From assembly GCA_009731375.1 (NCBI GenBank), contig BJOX01000278.1, positions 170,863-234,862 on the forward strand: DNA of 64,000 nt, written 5' to 3'. This DNA is from Paulinella micropora (taxonomy: Eukaryota; Cercozoa; Imbricatea; Euglyphida). Both the position numbers and the translations under genes were made by a program. Shown here one piece after another: positions 10,686-21,131 of the stretch. The notes beneath the pieces are model-generated. The model was not told the DNA's origin. It made no database searches and saw only the letters and a program-made list of their open reading frames with translations. How positions within the stretch are numbered: position 1 is the stretch's first letter; each line of letters opens with the position of its first letter.

Positions 10686-12299
10686 CTAGGAGTTTTCAGT
10701 CTTTCGGCGCTTGGTTTGTTTATCGTTATTGTCTTTTTGAATTCTTGGTGCTTTCTTTTGTTGTGTGCTGGACTGATTGGTCAAGTGAGAGGAAACAAGA
10801 GATGCTGAGGGTTGCGTTGCCACGCCAGACTTCAAAGTCACCGACGCCTGCTCCATTCTCGGTTGCACAGGCTGTGCTCTCGAACTCCGTTCCGGGGGCC
10901 TAGCGGCCTCTTGTCCGCTTACGGCGTGGTGGCTGACTATGCGCAGAATGGCAATGACAAAATTCTTCATATCTGAGAAGGTCACTTCATCCGCACGAAA
11001 TAGGCGCATGACCTCTTTGGAGTCTATGACCTCATAGAAATTCTGATTCCATGGTGGGACAATTCTAGAGCTGGAAAAGCTGCACAGCCAGTCCTTTTTC
11101 AAACTATCCAGTGCTACACAGACTACTTGTGTTTGCTCGTGCAGGTAATGCGCGGCCCTGAGGCAGGGCCCGTTCACGAATTCTGTTTCTAAGTCTCCAC
11201 AGAACCTCAATTCATCTAACCACCACATGGAACAGCAGTTCACAAAGCTTTGACTATTTTTAGACATTTCTACAAACTGAGCCAACGCTGTGCGGAGAAC
11301 TTCCCGGGGCAGCTTACTGTAACTGTTGGCTAGAATGCTGAGCAGGTTTGACGCTTTGATGAGTTCTGTTAATTTGCGGTAATGGACTCTGGGCTCCGGC
11401 GCAAAGCGGAGGCAGAAGAAAGGATCTATGCCAACTAGCACAAGCTCTTCCTGGTTCAATAGCTTGTTCTTTTTCAGGCTTAATACCACGTTATTGGGCT
11501 CAAAGTTGGAATAGAGCACCTGCGCGGGTGCTAAACGCAGTCAGTAAGCTGTCTATAAACTTCCAAATCAGGTCGGCGATTCGGGCATTCTCCTTTTCAG
11601 ATTGAGCCGACTCGATAACGTTGGTCAGGGTCCTAACCTCCTTCCCGTCGGGCGTGTCGCTGATATAATCCATGACGATGTAATAGTCACCTGCGGTGGT
11701 GTCAGTGGCCATTGACGCTAGCTTCGCCGGGCCGCCCTTGCTCAGGAGAAGGCAGCCGTGCACTTTGGGGGCCAGCCCGTGCTTGCTGCTCAGGTAGTGC
11801 TGCATCTGCATAGCATCCACTAGGTTGCCCAACGAGGCATGTCGCATTCCCTTTGTTGGCGGACCCTTTTTTGGGCGTTTCAGGGCTAAACCTATCGTTG
11901 GGAGAAGGATGACGTCGTCAGCTCCGTGGCGGATCGCGCCCGGGTACTGTTTATCAAATTCCTGCTTGTCCATTTGCAAGCAAGGTATGTCCGTGGGAAA
12001 AGCTTGCCTCAGTTGTAAATCCAAGACGCCGCCGTCGTGTGGTCCGCGGTCATAGCTAGCAAGTGATCTGCGGTTGAATCTTTTTGGGTTGTATAAAACG
12101 TAAAGGGTTTCCAACGCATGACAGAGCATCTCAACTTATCTAGATCCAGGCTCGGCCTTTCTAGGATTGTATTGCAGGCCTTGCACCTGAGCTTGTGTTC
12201 CAGCTCGAACTTGCTGATGCTCGCTGCACGGGTCCGAGCCAGGGCGGTGGCCTCCCTCGCTAGCTCTTTTTGTATTTTCTGCTCGTTATTCGACAACAT
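10686..12299 (-). CDS. Kinase-fold-like host protein, two frameshifts
   Basis: Three overlapping frames on the minus strand make up one gene of about 530 residues. In order: a helical start with a CKAC motif near residue 40; a lobe with LALKRPKKG that could be the nucleotide-binding lysine; YYIVMDYISD, like a kinase hinge; then LYSNFEPNNVVLS and LVGIDPFF, which occupy the places of the catalytic-loop (D/x..xxN) and metal-binding (DFG-like) motifs. A Ser/Thr/Gln-rich, basic tail ends in KRRKTENS. The catalytic aspartate is not obvious (NFEPNN), so it may be a pseudokinase. Frames switch around 12030-12120 and at 11515. The kinase reading is inference from motif order only. Confidence 0.45.
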
Positions 12300-12891
12300 C
12301 TTCTAGTGCCTCGCTGCCGGCCTTCTTTTTTTCTGCCAAGGACGCTAGCAAACACTCGAGTGTATATGTTGGGGCCGGACAGCCCAAGGATTTCTTTTTT
12401 CGCTTTCTTCTTCACTCCTCTTTTTTTCTGTCTGCTCTTCTTTTGCTTTTTCTAAATCTCACAAAAACGAAAGAAGAAGAAAATTAATTAAATTTCTTTT
12501 TTTGCTGCAATCGACGGAGAGGGGGGGAAGTGCCACAGAACCACGCCAAAGGAAGCAGCAGGTTTTTCCCCGGCCCATTGCAGCAGGGAGGGGGCCTGGG
12601 GTCAGCTAGAGCGTAGGGCGAGGGGTGGGGGGCGGGGCGGGGGGAGAGAGGGCAGAGAGGGTGCCCGTCCGACCTTTCTTGTGGACTTAAAAGCTTCGGC
12701 GGGCGGCGGGAGGACATTCTAGATCTTGTGGTACTCCCTACCCTCCCCCTCCCCCTTCTCCTCCCGTCCCCGCCGGCCGAAAGATTTTTTTTTCGGCCCA
12801 AATCTGTCTTCTTCTCTTTTCCGAACATCTCTCTGTAGGTAGCTAGACTTATTCGCGTTTTAAGAAAAAAAAAACAAAAGAGCCACAAGGC
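12300..12891. other. Intergenic region between divergent host genes
   Basis: This 590-base stretch lies between two divergently transcribed genes and is rich in pyrimidine or purine runs, with a G-rich block at 12518-12680 and a T/A-rich block just before the plus-strand start. It presumably holds both promoters. I see no credible gene in it. Confidence 0.5.
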
Positions 12892-15129
12892 ATGCACAAC
12901 GTCTGTACGGAATGTAAGCACGGGCCGTGCCTGCACGAAGAAGCTCTAGCGTGCGTCACGTCTTCTGACGGGGTAGCCGCGCTCGCGGACCGGGCCGTGC
13001 ACAGCAACCATCTGCCATACTTGTGCTGGAGCGGGGGACTTCGGGGCGCCTACGCGCCCGTGCTCGGGGCGCTGGCGCGCCAGCGGCCGGGGTCCGTCCA
13101 GGCAGTGCTCACACACCTGCGCGCAGAGTTCGCGGCCCGTGCATCCAGCGCGGGCGGCACTCTTATTAACACGGGACCGCTGCGTGAGAGCTCGTGGTCG
13201 CTGTTCTGTGCCCTGTCGCAAGAAGAGCGGTCGGCAGAGGCACTGCAGCCGTTGTGGTCTTTTTTACAGACACCAGGGCTCCAGCAGCGGCCAGACGACG
13301 CAGCACGCATAGTCAGGTCGTTGTTGTGCGCACGGCGCACCTCCGCTGCGTTGCGCGTGGCCGCGGTAGTGCTCGCACTGTCGCCACAGGAGGTCAGTCC
13401 TACCTGCTTCGTTAGCTGGCTCGGCGTCGCAACTGTTCTGTGGCGCGGCCGAACGGACCCCCCGCTCGAGGCGCTGCTGTTCAGAGTGCTAGACCTCCTG
13501 GGGCTGCGCGGTTGCGCGCGAGAGGGCCCTAACTTCCAGCGCGCCGTTGCTGTTGTGTCCGCGCTCGACACCTGTCTGTTGCAGCTGGAGCGCACCACCG
13601 TCCTGGCCGCGCTGGCCGATGCGTCGGAGTTGCTGCGGTTGTCCGACGAGAATTGGGCCGCGGCCGCCGCTTTCGCGCGTTCGCCCGTGCTGCTAGACTT
13701 CTTCCTGCTCTCCGAGCCGAGGCCCGTGCACCAACGCCGGGCGCAGACGTTACTGGAGCTGGCACTGTGCGGTGCCTACTCTGTCGAGGGCGGCGACGTG
13801 TTGTTCCGGCTGGAGGCCGTGCCGTCGGTNNNNNNNNNNTGCCGGGCGCAGACATTACTGGAGCTGGCACTGTGCGGTGCCTACTCTGTTGAGGGCGGCG
13901 ACGTGTTGTTCCGGCTGGAGGCCGTGCCGTCGGTGCTGTGCATGGCGGGCCTGTTGGCGCCAGTGGGTGCGCCGACTGTCTGGCTCCAGCGTTGGGACCA
14001 CGCTTTCAGGGAGCCCTGGAAACTCTGGCGAACGATCCGGCAAAGGGCCTTCTATGCCAAGGGGTTCCATTCGCCCGCGCCGCTGCTGAAGTTTCTGCGA
14101 CAGCTGAGCGTCGAATGTCAGCCGCAGGCCGACGACAACCACCCGGCAGGGGCTTGGTTGGCGCACTGCCTAAACGCCGACGGGGGGCCGCGGCAGCTGG
14201 GAGTGTTGTTGGGCCTGCGGAGCCTGCCACCCGCACACAGCGCCGACGCCGAGCGGGCGCGGCTCCGCGCCTGGTCCGCGTCGTTGGGGCGCGTGTTCGC
14301 GGCAGTCACACAGTCCGGCCGCAAGATCTGGTTCCGCTCTTTTGCATTTGTCGGCTACCTGCCGGACGAGCCACGCTTCGACCTGCGCGAGTTGCTGGAG
14401 GTGCAGCGCAGCTGCTGGCACGGCCTGTGCTCGCTGGCGTCCCCGGTCCACTGCGCGCAGCTGTGGCTGCTGGACGGCGGGGGCACTTGCAACACTTCGC
14501 CGTCGGTGGCGCTGCCGGCGGCGGCGCGCGGCAAGTTCTCGCTCGTGCGGCGCTTCCGGTCGCCGCGCGGCGAGCTGGCGTACGCGGTGCGGGAAATGGA
14601 GCTGTACTTGACGCCGTACGAGGTCGCGCTCAAGGGCCAGGGCAGCTGGGCCGAGAAGTCCGGGCTGGTGTCGCGCGCTCTTTGGACGTGGCTGGTCTGC
14701 TCGGGGCTGCTGCCCGGCGCGGCAGTGGGTGAGCCTTTGGCGCTGCTGAACGGGCGGCGCGGCGATCAGTTGCAGTGGCCGTACGCCCTGCCCTGGTTTG
14801 CCAGGGCCGAGGAACGGCGCCTGCTGCTGAACTATGCGGCGATGATCTGGACAGTGCTGAGAGCCATCGCGCGCACAGGGGAACAGATCCCTGGGCAAGA
14901 CATGCCCCTGCTGGAGCTGCGGCGAGTGCTAGACCGGCTGAAGCGCGAGCGGGCCTACTTGTGGGGCTACGTGCTGCAAGACAACAAGCGGCGCCTGCTG
15001 ACGCAGCGGCTGGTAGCGCAGCTGCCAGCCCTGCTGGACACGGCACTGTCGCGGGCTTACGACGAGGCCCGCTGGCAGGAAATGCACACGCGCATCTGGC
15101 GGCCGCTGAAGAAGGCGCTCGCGGCTTGA
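12892..15129 (+). CDS. Large GC-rich host protein of unknown function
   Basis: A 745-codon frame, very GC-rich at third positions, ends in TGA. The first residues hold two CxxC/CxxxC-like pairs (VCTECKHGPC), then a long, mostly helical, Leu/Ala/Arg-rich chain that looks like an alpha-solenoid. No catalytic motif is recognised. A 10-N gap at 13830-13839 is flanked by a 94-base near-exact repeat (two mismatches), so about 34 codons are probably duplicated artificially and the real protein is near 710 residues. The start at 12892 follows an A-rich leader and is the first ATG of the frame. Confidence 0.7.
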   Translation: MHNVCTECKHGPCLHEEALACVTSSDGVAALADRAVHSNHLPYLCWSGGLRGAYAPVLGALARQRPGSVQAVLTHLRAEFAARASSAGGTLINTGPLRESSWSLFCALSQEERSAEALQPLWSFLQTPGLQQRPDDAARIVRSLLCARRTSAALRVAAVVLALSPQEVSPTCFVSWLGVATVLWRGRTDPPLEALLFRVLDLLGLRGCAREGPNFQRAVAVVSALDTCLLQLERTTVLAALADASELLRLSDENWAAAAAFARSPVLLDFFLLSEPRPVHQRRAQTLLELALCGAYSVEGGDVLFRLEAVPSXXXXCRAQTLLELALCGAYSVEGGDVLFRLEAVPSVLCMAGLLAPVGAPTVWLQRWDHAFREPWKLWRTIRQRAFYAKGFHSPAPLLKFLRQLSVECQPQADDNHPAGAWLAHCLNADGGPRQLGVLLGLRSLPPAHSADAERARLRAWSASLGRVFAAVTQSGRKIWFRSFAFVGYLPDEPRFDLRELLEVQRSCWHGLCSLASPVHCAQLWLLDGGGTCNTSPSVALPAAARGKFSLVRRFRSPRGELAYAVREMELYLTPYEVALKGQGSWAEKSGLVSRALWTWLVCSGLLPGAAVGEPLALLNGRRGDQLQWPYALPWFARAEERRLLLNYAAMIWTVLRAIARTGEQIPGQDMPLLELRRVLDRLKRERAYLWGYVLQDNKRRLLTQRLVAQLPALLDTALSRAYDEARWQEMHTRIWRPLKKALAA
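13736..13934. repeat. 94-bp duplication around a 10-N gap
   Basis: Bases 13736-13829 and 13841-13934 are the same 94-base sequence with two differences, separated by exactly ten N and one base. This is the pattern of two contig ends, or two haplotypes, that overlap but were not merged. It inflates the surrounding coding sequence. Confidence 0.85.
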
Positions 15130-15359
15130 TATTTTTTGGTTAACCAAAGTACGGGCTTGTAAGAAAAAAAAACTCAGCAAACAAACACACAACCCAAGAT
15201 TTGCGCACCCCTTTCCGTTCTTTTTTTATTTTGTAGGTTGCTTTTTTGTTGTCATCTCCCGTTCCTACTAAAATTTGCTTGCTATCATCTTCTCTCTGGT
15301 TGGTCGGGGGAGGGGGGGCGCGCGGGGCCCCCGCGAGAGGAAACAAAGAAAGGAGAGGC

Positions 15360-15417
15360 GGGGGGGGGGGGGGGGGGGGGGGTTTTNNNNNNNNNNAGGG
15401 GGGGGGGGGGGGGGGGG
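15360..15417. repeat. Poly-G tracts around a 10-N gap
   Basis: Two runs of about 20-23 G flank a gap at 15387-15396. The surrounding region 15130-15508 is low-complexity and shows no gene; it is the 3' flank of the 745-codon gene and the 5' flank of paralog A. Confidence 0.8.
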
Positions 15418-15508
15418 CGGCGTAGGAATTCTAGCGTCGTCTCGGTTAGTTTTGTTCCTCGCCTCTGCTGAATTTAAATTCAAATTATACCAGGCACAAA
15501 GAAAAGTC

Positions 15509-16276
15509 ATGGGTACCGTACAGGGCATTGCTGCTGGCATAGAAGTAGGTAAGGTCTATTGCCTAGAGGCAGTTAATCAAGACTTTAAAAAGCAAATATT
15601 TAGCCAGACGCTGCAATTTCTGGTTGCCCATATAAATTTGCTTCGGACGAAGAAACCGTCCGAATAAGTGCAACTATCGGAACAGATCGACCGTTTGCTT
15701 GGGAAAGAAGAAGCAGTCAGATTCTTGGCAAAGATTAAAGATTTATTTGAGAATGACAAAGCCTTCGAATTCGAGCAACAGATCCGAAAATTGCTTGGGA
15801 ATGACGAAGCGCAACAGATCCCGACAAGCGCAGTTGCCAACAAACCAGAGGCCTGGCGAGTTTACGTTACGAGAAAGGCGGCTTCCAAGCAACGCAAAAT
15901 TGAGGTCTGTCTCCGCGAATTCGAATTATTTGGATCACCAGACCCGGGCAACAAGTCCAATGCTGGGAAATGTAAAACCTTTATTGCCACGAACAAAGCC
16001 CGAAGTTCGTTCGCGGTTTTCAAAATGCAACAACGAAAAAACAGAAAACGACATTTTGTGCTCCGAATTATCCACGTGCATGTCGAGAATAAGTTTTTGC
16101 AGAATGACGAAGACAGGTTTCATTGTTATTTATCTCTCTGGTACACAATCAGAAAATGGATGAAGAAACAAGGACGATTGGGGGCAGGTAAAATTGTCGG
16201 CGTAAGCTTTGCCTGGGACGTTGACAAGACGACACTATTTTTACTGAAGGATAGATTTCAGGTTGAGATTGTATAA
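15509..16276 (+). pseudogene. Unknown gene family, paralog A (in-frame TAA)
   Basis: The frame starts MGTVQGIAAGIEVGKVYCLEA and meets TAA at 15665-15667, then continues in the same frame for 200 residues (QLSEQIDRLLGKEEAVRF onward) to TAA at 16274. The core shared by the four paralogs is visible: CKTFIATNKARSSFAVFK, then HVHVENKFL and LSLWYTIRKWM. I do not recognise the family. The N-terminal (E/Q)VGKVxC(L/V)A motif and the helical region after it also occur in paralog D. The internal TAA makes it a pseudogene unless read through. Paralog B starts 260 bases downstream on the same strand. Confidence 0.55.
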
Positions 16277-16538
16277 TCTTAGCACGGGGTGGCTGCGAAG
16301 GAAGAAGGAGACCAGGGAGGAGAAGCAGGGGAGGCTCTGTAACACAGGACAAAAAGAAACGTAGCCACTTGGAGGGTCAAGGCAGGGAGGGAGGAGCAAT
16401 GGAGAAAACGACAAGAATTTTGGCGGCCAGAAAACGATATTTTGATTCTGAACACATACACAAAAAAAAAGCAGTATAATAATTAGCGTCTTCTTTTTGT
16501 GATACACTATTAAACTCAAAGAAGCCTGACCCAAAAAT

Positions 16539-17373
16539 ATGGGCAACACACCAAACGCACAAGAGAAAAGAGTCCTATGTTTGGCTAAGGCGCAAGAGCA
16601 ACAGTGGTTTCAGAAAATCCTAAAACAAACCGCATGGACATTACTTAACGACGCTGCAAAATGCGGTGAGCCTGCTCAGGTCTCTGATGATGACGCCACT
16701 GCACGGAATAATGTGCCTTTATGGCAAAAGAACGTAAACAGTAAAGACTGCCTGCAAAAGCTCCTTGAAGAATCGCAGATGTTAAAACAAAGTGAAAAAG
16801 GGCTTATCCAGAACGAGCTCGACATTTGCAGGCTTTCCCCAGCAAGGGAGAGCTGGCAGGTCACGCGCGGTGAGGTTGACCAAAAGATCAAATTACTGAT
16901 TTATTTAGAGGAACTACAATTGTATTTACCAAAAGCACAGAACACCAAGAGGCCACTCCAGTGTTCCACCTACATTACAACAAACCGAGCCAGAAATTCA
17001 TTTGCTGCTTTTCAGCTTACAGCAAACAAGGACGACGAACGATACGTCGCAGAAATCAAGCACGTGCATCTCGAAAACATGTATTTGGGTGATCAGAAAG
17101 CCGAATTTGGTGGTCTTGGAGCTCTGGCAGTCAATTGCAGGGTGGTCTGCACAAAAGAATCGAGTAGTTGTTAATGTCAAAGTTCGGATGGTGTCGAATA
17201 GAGGTTTAAGAGAGGCCGAACGAATACTGAACCAGACGATCCGACAATCGCCACAAGCAACCAACCCAAAGGCAAAAGAAAACTCCGGCGTGAAAGTGCA
17301 AAAACACCCGATACCTACAGTTCGCAGAAATTCCAAAACATCCAGGACAAGAAAGTCAAGCAACCGAGACTAG
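16539..17373 (+). CDS. Unknown gene family, paralog B (frameshift)
   Basis: The start MGNTPNAQEKRVLCLAKAQE resembles the other paralogs' N-termini. The conserved core STYITTNRARNSFAAFQ then HVHLENMYLGDQK follows; just after it, near 17115, the frame shifts by one base and continues as LELWQSIAGW, matching the LW..I motif of the others. The tail is basic and Ser/Thr/Pro-rich. After the TAG ending this frame, the same frame stays polar and open for another 27 codons (to 17455), so the original end may lie there. Function unknown. Confidence 0.55.
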
Positions 17374-17688
17374 GGTAGCAGACAAAGAAGAAGCTACGAA
17401 CAAGATCCACCAGAGCCCGCCGACCAAAAACCAGGGCGCAAAAACAAAACCGAATAAACCACAGATTTTTTAATAATTTTTTTTCAAGGATTGCACTCTC
17501 TCCCCCCATTTTCTGAATATAAGCTAGCGACGAGATAGTCTTTAATAACCAGACACGGCCGCCTTAGGTTTTTTTTTTCTTGCACTCCCGTCTTTTCCCA
17601 CTCTCTGCCCGCCCTTGCCTGAGAGAGAATCAGCGAGACAGAATCAGCGAGAGAGAAGCAGCGAGGGAGGGGGTCAGAAAGGGAATTT
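17374..17688. other. Spacer with short purine-rich repeats
   Basis: This spacer separates the convergent paralogs B and C. It contains short tandem-like purine repeats (AGAATCAGCGAGA units, 17625-17670) and pyrimidine runs. I see no gene apart from the possible extension of paralog B. Confidence 0.4.
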
Positions 17689-19066
17689 TTAAGAAGAGAC
17701 TTTTCGCGTAGCTGGCGATTTTATGTAATGGTAACGGCGTCTTGGACTGTTGTCACTGCCAGGCCCCGAAGATAAATGCACGCTCCCAACCTGCTCGGCA
17801 TGTAATTCTGAGTGTTTGGCTGTATTCGTGTCCTCGGTTGGTGCATCCTTAGCCGTGTCGGAGAGGCTTTCTGTAAGCGAATCGTTTTGATTAATAGGAT
17901 CTGGGCCGACCGCAGTCGGCGCTATGCCTTTCTCGCTGTTCCCCTGCACCACCTGAAGTCGGGACTTGCTCACTTTGACATGTCTTTTCTTCCGACTCTT
18001 CGATGACTTGCGCACGCTCTCAACCTGCCCAGCGTCTGGATCTGGGTGTTCTGCTGTATTCATGTCATTGGTTGGTGCGTCATTAGCCACGTCGGTACTA
18101 AGGCTTGTTGTAAGCGAGTCGTGCTGGTTAGAAATCAGGCCTTCGCCGAGGCCCCCCTGCTGCGTCGGGGTGGACCCTTCAGGTCCGTCACTTCCGACAT
18201 CCAGTTGCGTCTCAGTGCTTTTGCGAGCGCTTCTTTTTCTGTTGCAGGGTTGTCTCCCTTTCCCTGCTCGTTGGGCTCAACAAGCCAAATGTTATCTACG
18301 GTTAGCTGGAGATTCTCGTCCACCGCGAATCTGCCAGTGTCTACATTGGCCAGGCCGGGGTGCCAATCGACTTGCACCCAAGCAACCTTCAAGGGTTCTA
18401 GCTTATCCGGTCCTTGCTGAGCCTTGAAGCAAAAGAGTCGGATAGACTGCCACAGTTGGATAAGGCAGGCGTACTGCCGTTCGCTTGAACCCAGGTACAG
18501 GTTATCCAGGTGCAAGTGGAAGATGCTAATCCCCAGCTTTTGATCACGTGATTTGACGAACTTGAAGAACGCAAACGATCGGTGTCCAGGCTTGTCCGCC
18601 GCGGCCGAAGCGACAAAAATTCTGCAGCGGCCTGCTGATTGTGCCTGATCGGCGAAAATCAAATTCAGCTCTTGCAAGCAGATTAACGCTTTCTGCTCTT
18701 TTTCGCCTTCAGAGCTGACACGCCATGGATGTTGTTTATTTTTTTTAATTTGCCGCCACCCAAATCATATTTAGTTAATTCTGCTTCTTCAGTATTATTT
18801 TCAAGGGGTATGTCATTGTGCAGACTCCTTTGTATCCCGTTTTTTGTTTCAGCAGGCGATTTCTGCCAAACTTGCAGAAATGCATTCGTAGCTTGTTCTT
18901 GTATTGTGATTGTGGCCTTGGAATCGATCCAGCTGTTCTTTTCTAGGTAATCCTTCAAAAAGAGAACAGTGGATCTGACCTGATATCTGAACCAGTTTTG
19001 TTTCCACGCTTCGCCAACACACAAGACCGAGCTATCACTCTCTTTCCATGACTGGGTTCCGCCCAT
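17689..19066 (-). CDS. Unknown gene family, paralog C (two frameshifts)
   Basis: I choose the ATG at 19064-19066 because the product then starts MGGTQSWKESDSSVLCVGEA, like paralogs A and B. The frame shifts near 18690 and again near 18165 (C6 run). The core is CRIFVASAAAD...SFAFFKF, HLHLDNLYLG and LWQSIRLF. The C-terminal part contains two diverged copies of a ~38-residue unit (NDAPTNDMNTAEHPD and KDAPTEDTNTAKHSE), an internal duplication not seen in the other paralogs. It is adjacent to and in tandem with paralog D, 50 bases apart. Function unknown. Confidence 0.55.
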
Positions 19067-19117
19067 ACCGTTTCTCCGAAAAAGAAATAGCAAACTTAGC
19101 TAATAATTTCTGTTTTA

Positions 19118-20088
19118 CTAAGTATTTGTATGGTGTTTATTTAGAATACCTTTTTTTAAATCTTTGCTTGTGCAAATAGTCGCTTCCGCAACACTTTTTC
19201 CACCTCCCCCCTCCCTTTCTTCCTTCCCCCCCTTTCCTCCTCCCCCCTCCTCACCCCCAGGCTCGTTCATAGGTTCCTTGCCCAGGAAATCTTGTTCGAA
19301 GTTCGTAGTAAAAGCCCCGTTGTCTGTAGTTACTCTTGCAAACTTCGTTTGCCTCAAATAAGCACCAATAACGTGGTTTCCATCCATTTCGAATCTCGGC
19401 TGTTGGTCGATAAACACGTCTGCCCCGTGGGTTTCTGGTGCGTACCTCTCTGTTTCCTGAAGAAGAAGATTTCCTGAAGGATGGGGCCACGAGAAAACTA
19501 CCTGTTTGGTTTTGTTCACCAAATCGCTGTTTTTGCTCATCCACTTCTGAATAGCGTCCCACAGTGCCAGAACGTGATTATTCCTTTCGCCGTCAGGTAC
19601 GTCCAGGCCGAAATAAAGGTGAAAGACATTCATCACTTGCTGTTTCTTGTTCTGTGCATCTGTTTCTTCTTGGAATCGAAAGGCAGCCAGTGATTGGTTG
19701 TTAAGAGCAATGAACACTCTGTGCTTTGTGTTTGGTGATTCTTTGCACTCCTTGTTGAATCTGTCAGAACAAATGAACTCCAGTTGGCTTAAGCATGGCT
19801 TTTTTTTCTTGTCATCAGCTGGGCTGTTGTTGCCGGCTGCCTCTACTCCTATCTTGTCCCATAAACCCCGAGCATAGATTCGGCTCACGTTCGCTTTTTC
19901 CGCTTTTGTCAGACATTCCTCAGCACTGACCGGATCTATCCGTTTGAGATATTGAAGCGCCTTCAAATTTATCACTTCAAAATTGTGCTTGTTTTTTACA
20001 GCCTGCGCCACGCACACAACCTTACCTACCTGCACCTCTATTGCACTGTCTGTGCCTTGTTTGAGTGCTGGGTCATGGGAGCGCTCCG
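19118..20088 (-). pseudogene. Unknown gene family, paralog D, body separated from its start
   Basis: About 320 codons remain, open to the virus junction at 20088. The core is HRVFIALNNQSLAAFRF, FHLYFG and LALWDAIQKWM; a Gly/Glu/Lys-rich low-complexity stretch (19190-19260) comes near the end. No ATG suits the family start within this part. On the other side of the virus, rc(51149-51160) supplies ATG GCT TCG GAG in a GCCATGG context, and joining at the CTCCG duplication gives an uninterrupted frame whose early residues lead into VGKVVCVAQAV, the family N-terminal motif. So the virus inserted after codon 3 and cut the gene from its promoter and start codon. This is the strongest evidence for the virus boundaries. 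Confidence 0.8.
20084..20088. repeat. Target-site duplication CTCCG, left copy
   Basis: These five bases directly precede the left inverted repeat and recur at 51149-51153 directly after the right one. One copy restores the reading frame of host paralog D. Confidence 0.85.
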
Positions 20089-20236
20089 AAAAAAAAGAAC
20101 AAGCAAAAGGGGGTGTGATTTAAAGCATCCCACCCCCCTTTGCTTTTGAATTTTGCTATCGTTCGCCATTTTTTACAAAGTCTGTCGTATTAAGAGATAA
20201 CAACATAAATCCCCGTTTTTACATACTGCCAAAAAA
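20089..20236 (+). repeat. Left terminal inverted repeat of the PLV
   Basis: 148 bases matching the reverse complement of 51001-51148 with a single difference at 20102. It starts AAAAAAAAGAACA, contains a GC-rich hairpin-capable part (GGGGGTGTG ... CACCCCCC) and ends TGCCAAAAAA. Inside 20236 the two ends diverge at once, so the repeat is complete. Confidence 0.92.
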
Positions 20237-20340
20237 CATGTCGGCCCGCAGGGACAAAATGGCAACAGCAAGGAAAAAGTGGAAACGGACAATAAAATGA
20301 TACACGTAGCCTTTCTCAACATGGAACACACTCACAGCTG

Positions 20341-20538
20341 TCAATTTGCGAAAAAAGAAATATAACGGGTTTTGCGATTTTTCTTGACTTTTTTGTTGAA
20401 GTTTATGTTAGATAGAAAAATGAAATATAATTCATCAGCCAAAACTTCAATGCGACGTGTCGTTCGTTTCTTGCGACGCATCGTTTTGCTCTTTTGTGTC
20501 GTCGTTCTTTTTTTGCGAGCAATAAGTGCCTCATCCAT
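20341..20538 (-). CDS. Small basic viral protein, 65 aa
   Basis: The ATG at 20536-20538 follows a TATA-rich stretch shared with the divergent gene at 20558. The protein begins MDEALIARKKRTTTQKSK, is strongly basic in its first half (MRRKKRTTRR) and has no known domain. It reads toward the left TIR and is the leftmost viral gene. A longer frame exists upstream, but the ATG next to the TATA-like sequence is the better start. Basic composition would suit nucleic-acid binding; this is only a guess. Confidence 0.45.
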   Translation of the reverse strand: MDEALIARKKRTTTQKSKTMRRKKRTTRRIEVLADELYFIFLSNINFNKKVKKNRKTRYISFFAN

Positions 20539-20557
20539 ATTATATATTATATTATTT
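20539..20557. promoter_or_regulatory. Divergent TATA-rich promoter
   Basis: The 19 bases ATTATATATTATATTATTT separate the start codons of two divergent small genes and match the TATA-like words seen before other genes of this virus. Confidence 0.35.
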
Positions 20558-21043
20558 ATGTCATTAAATCTTATCCCAAATAATGTAAAAGATAAATATA
20601 TGTGGAAAGAACAGTTTGAAATTAATAGATATAGTTTAAGCAAGTTAAATGAATTGAAAATAAAGGCAGATAAAGAGATTGAAAAAGACGAAGCGATAAT
20701 TGAGAATATGAAGAAAGAGTTGATGAATAAGAAGGAGAGGCGAGATGCGTTGAAAGAGACGATAGATGAAAGAGAGAAGGAGAGAGAAGAGATAGAAGAA
20801 GACTTGATGGAGGATAGACGAAAGAAGTTGAAGAAAAGAAAGATTGAGAGTGAAATAAGATTGTTGAAGCATTGGAAGAAGCAGAATAGAGGAATGATAG
20901 TGGCAGAGGAGCTTGTAAAAATGGAAAAAATGATTGAAAAAGGAACGACATTTACAGAAGCGTGTATGATGATGAAAAGATTAGATGAAATAGGGATAGA
21001 TGTAGGGGAAGGTAATAGAAATATGAATAAAGCTTATAGATAA
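20558..21043 (+). CDS. Coiled-coil viral protein, 161 aa
   Basis: From the ATG at 20558 the product starts MSLNLIPNNVKDKYMWKEQF and then has a long Lys/Glu-rich coiled coil (roughly residues 25-115), ending in a mixed segment with ACMMMKRLDEIGIDV. The frame is open upstream to 20372, but that part overlaps the divergent gene and lacks a promoter-like sequence. No family recognised. The adjoining small genes at the left end suggest an early or accessory gene group. Confidence 0.55.
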   Translation: MSLNLIPNNVKDKYMWKEQFEINRYSLSKLNELKIKADKEIEKDEAIIENMKKELMNKKERRDALKETIDEREKEREEIEEDLMEDRRKKLKKRKIESEIRLLKHWKKQNRGMIVAEELVKMEKMIEKGTTFTEACMMMKRLDEIGIDVGEGNRNMNKAYR

Positions 21044-21131
21044 TTGACTATATAAAGTCCTGGGCACGACTCTAAACTACCCCTACACATACATACATAG
21101 ATTGTCCCTGTGTTTGTATGTGTAGGTTGCG

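Noticed and set aside
13050-15046. Many long antisense and alternative-frame ORFs in the GC-rich 745-codon gene.
   Set aside because: High GC removes stop codons in all frames; only the plus-strand frame from 12892 has balanced composition and consistent codon use.
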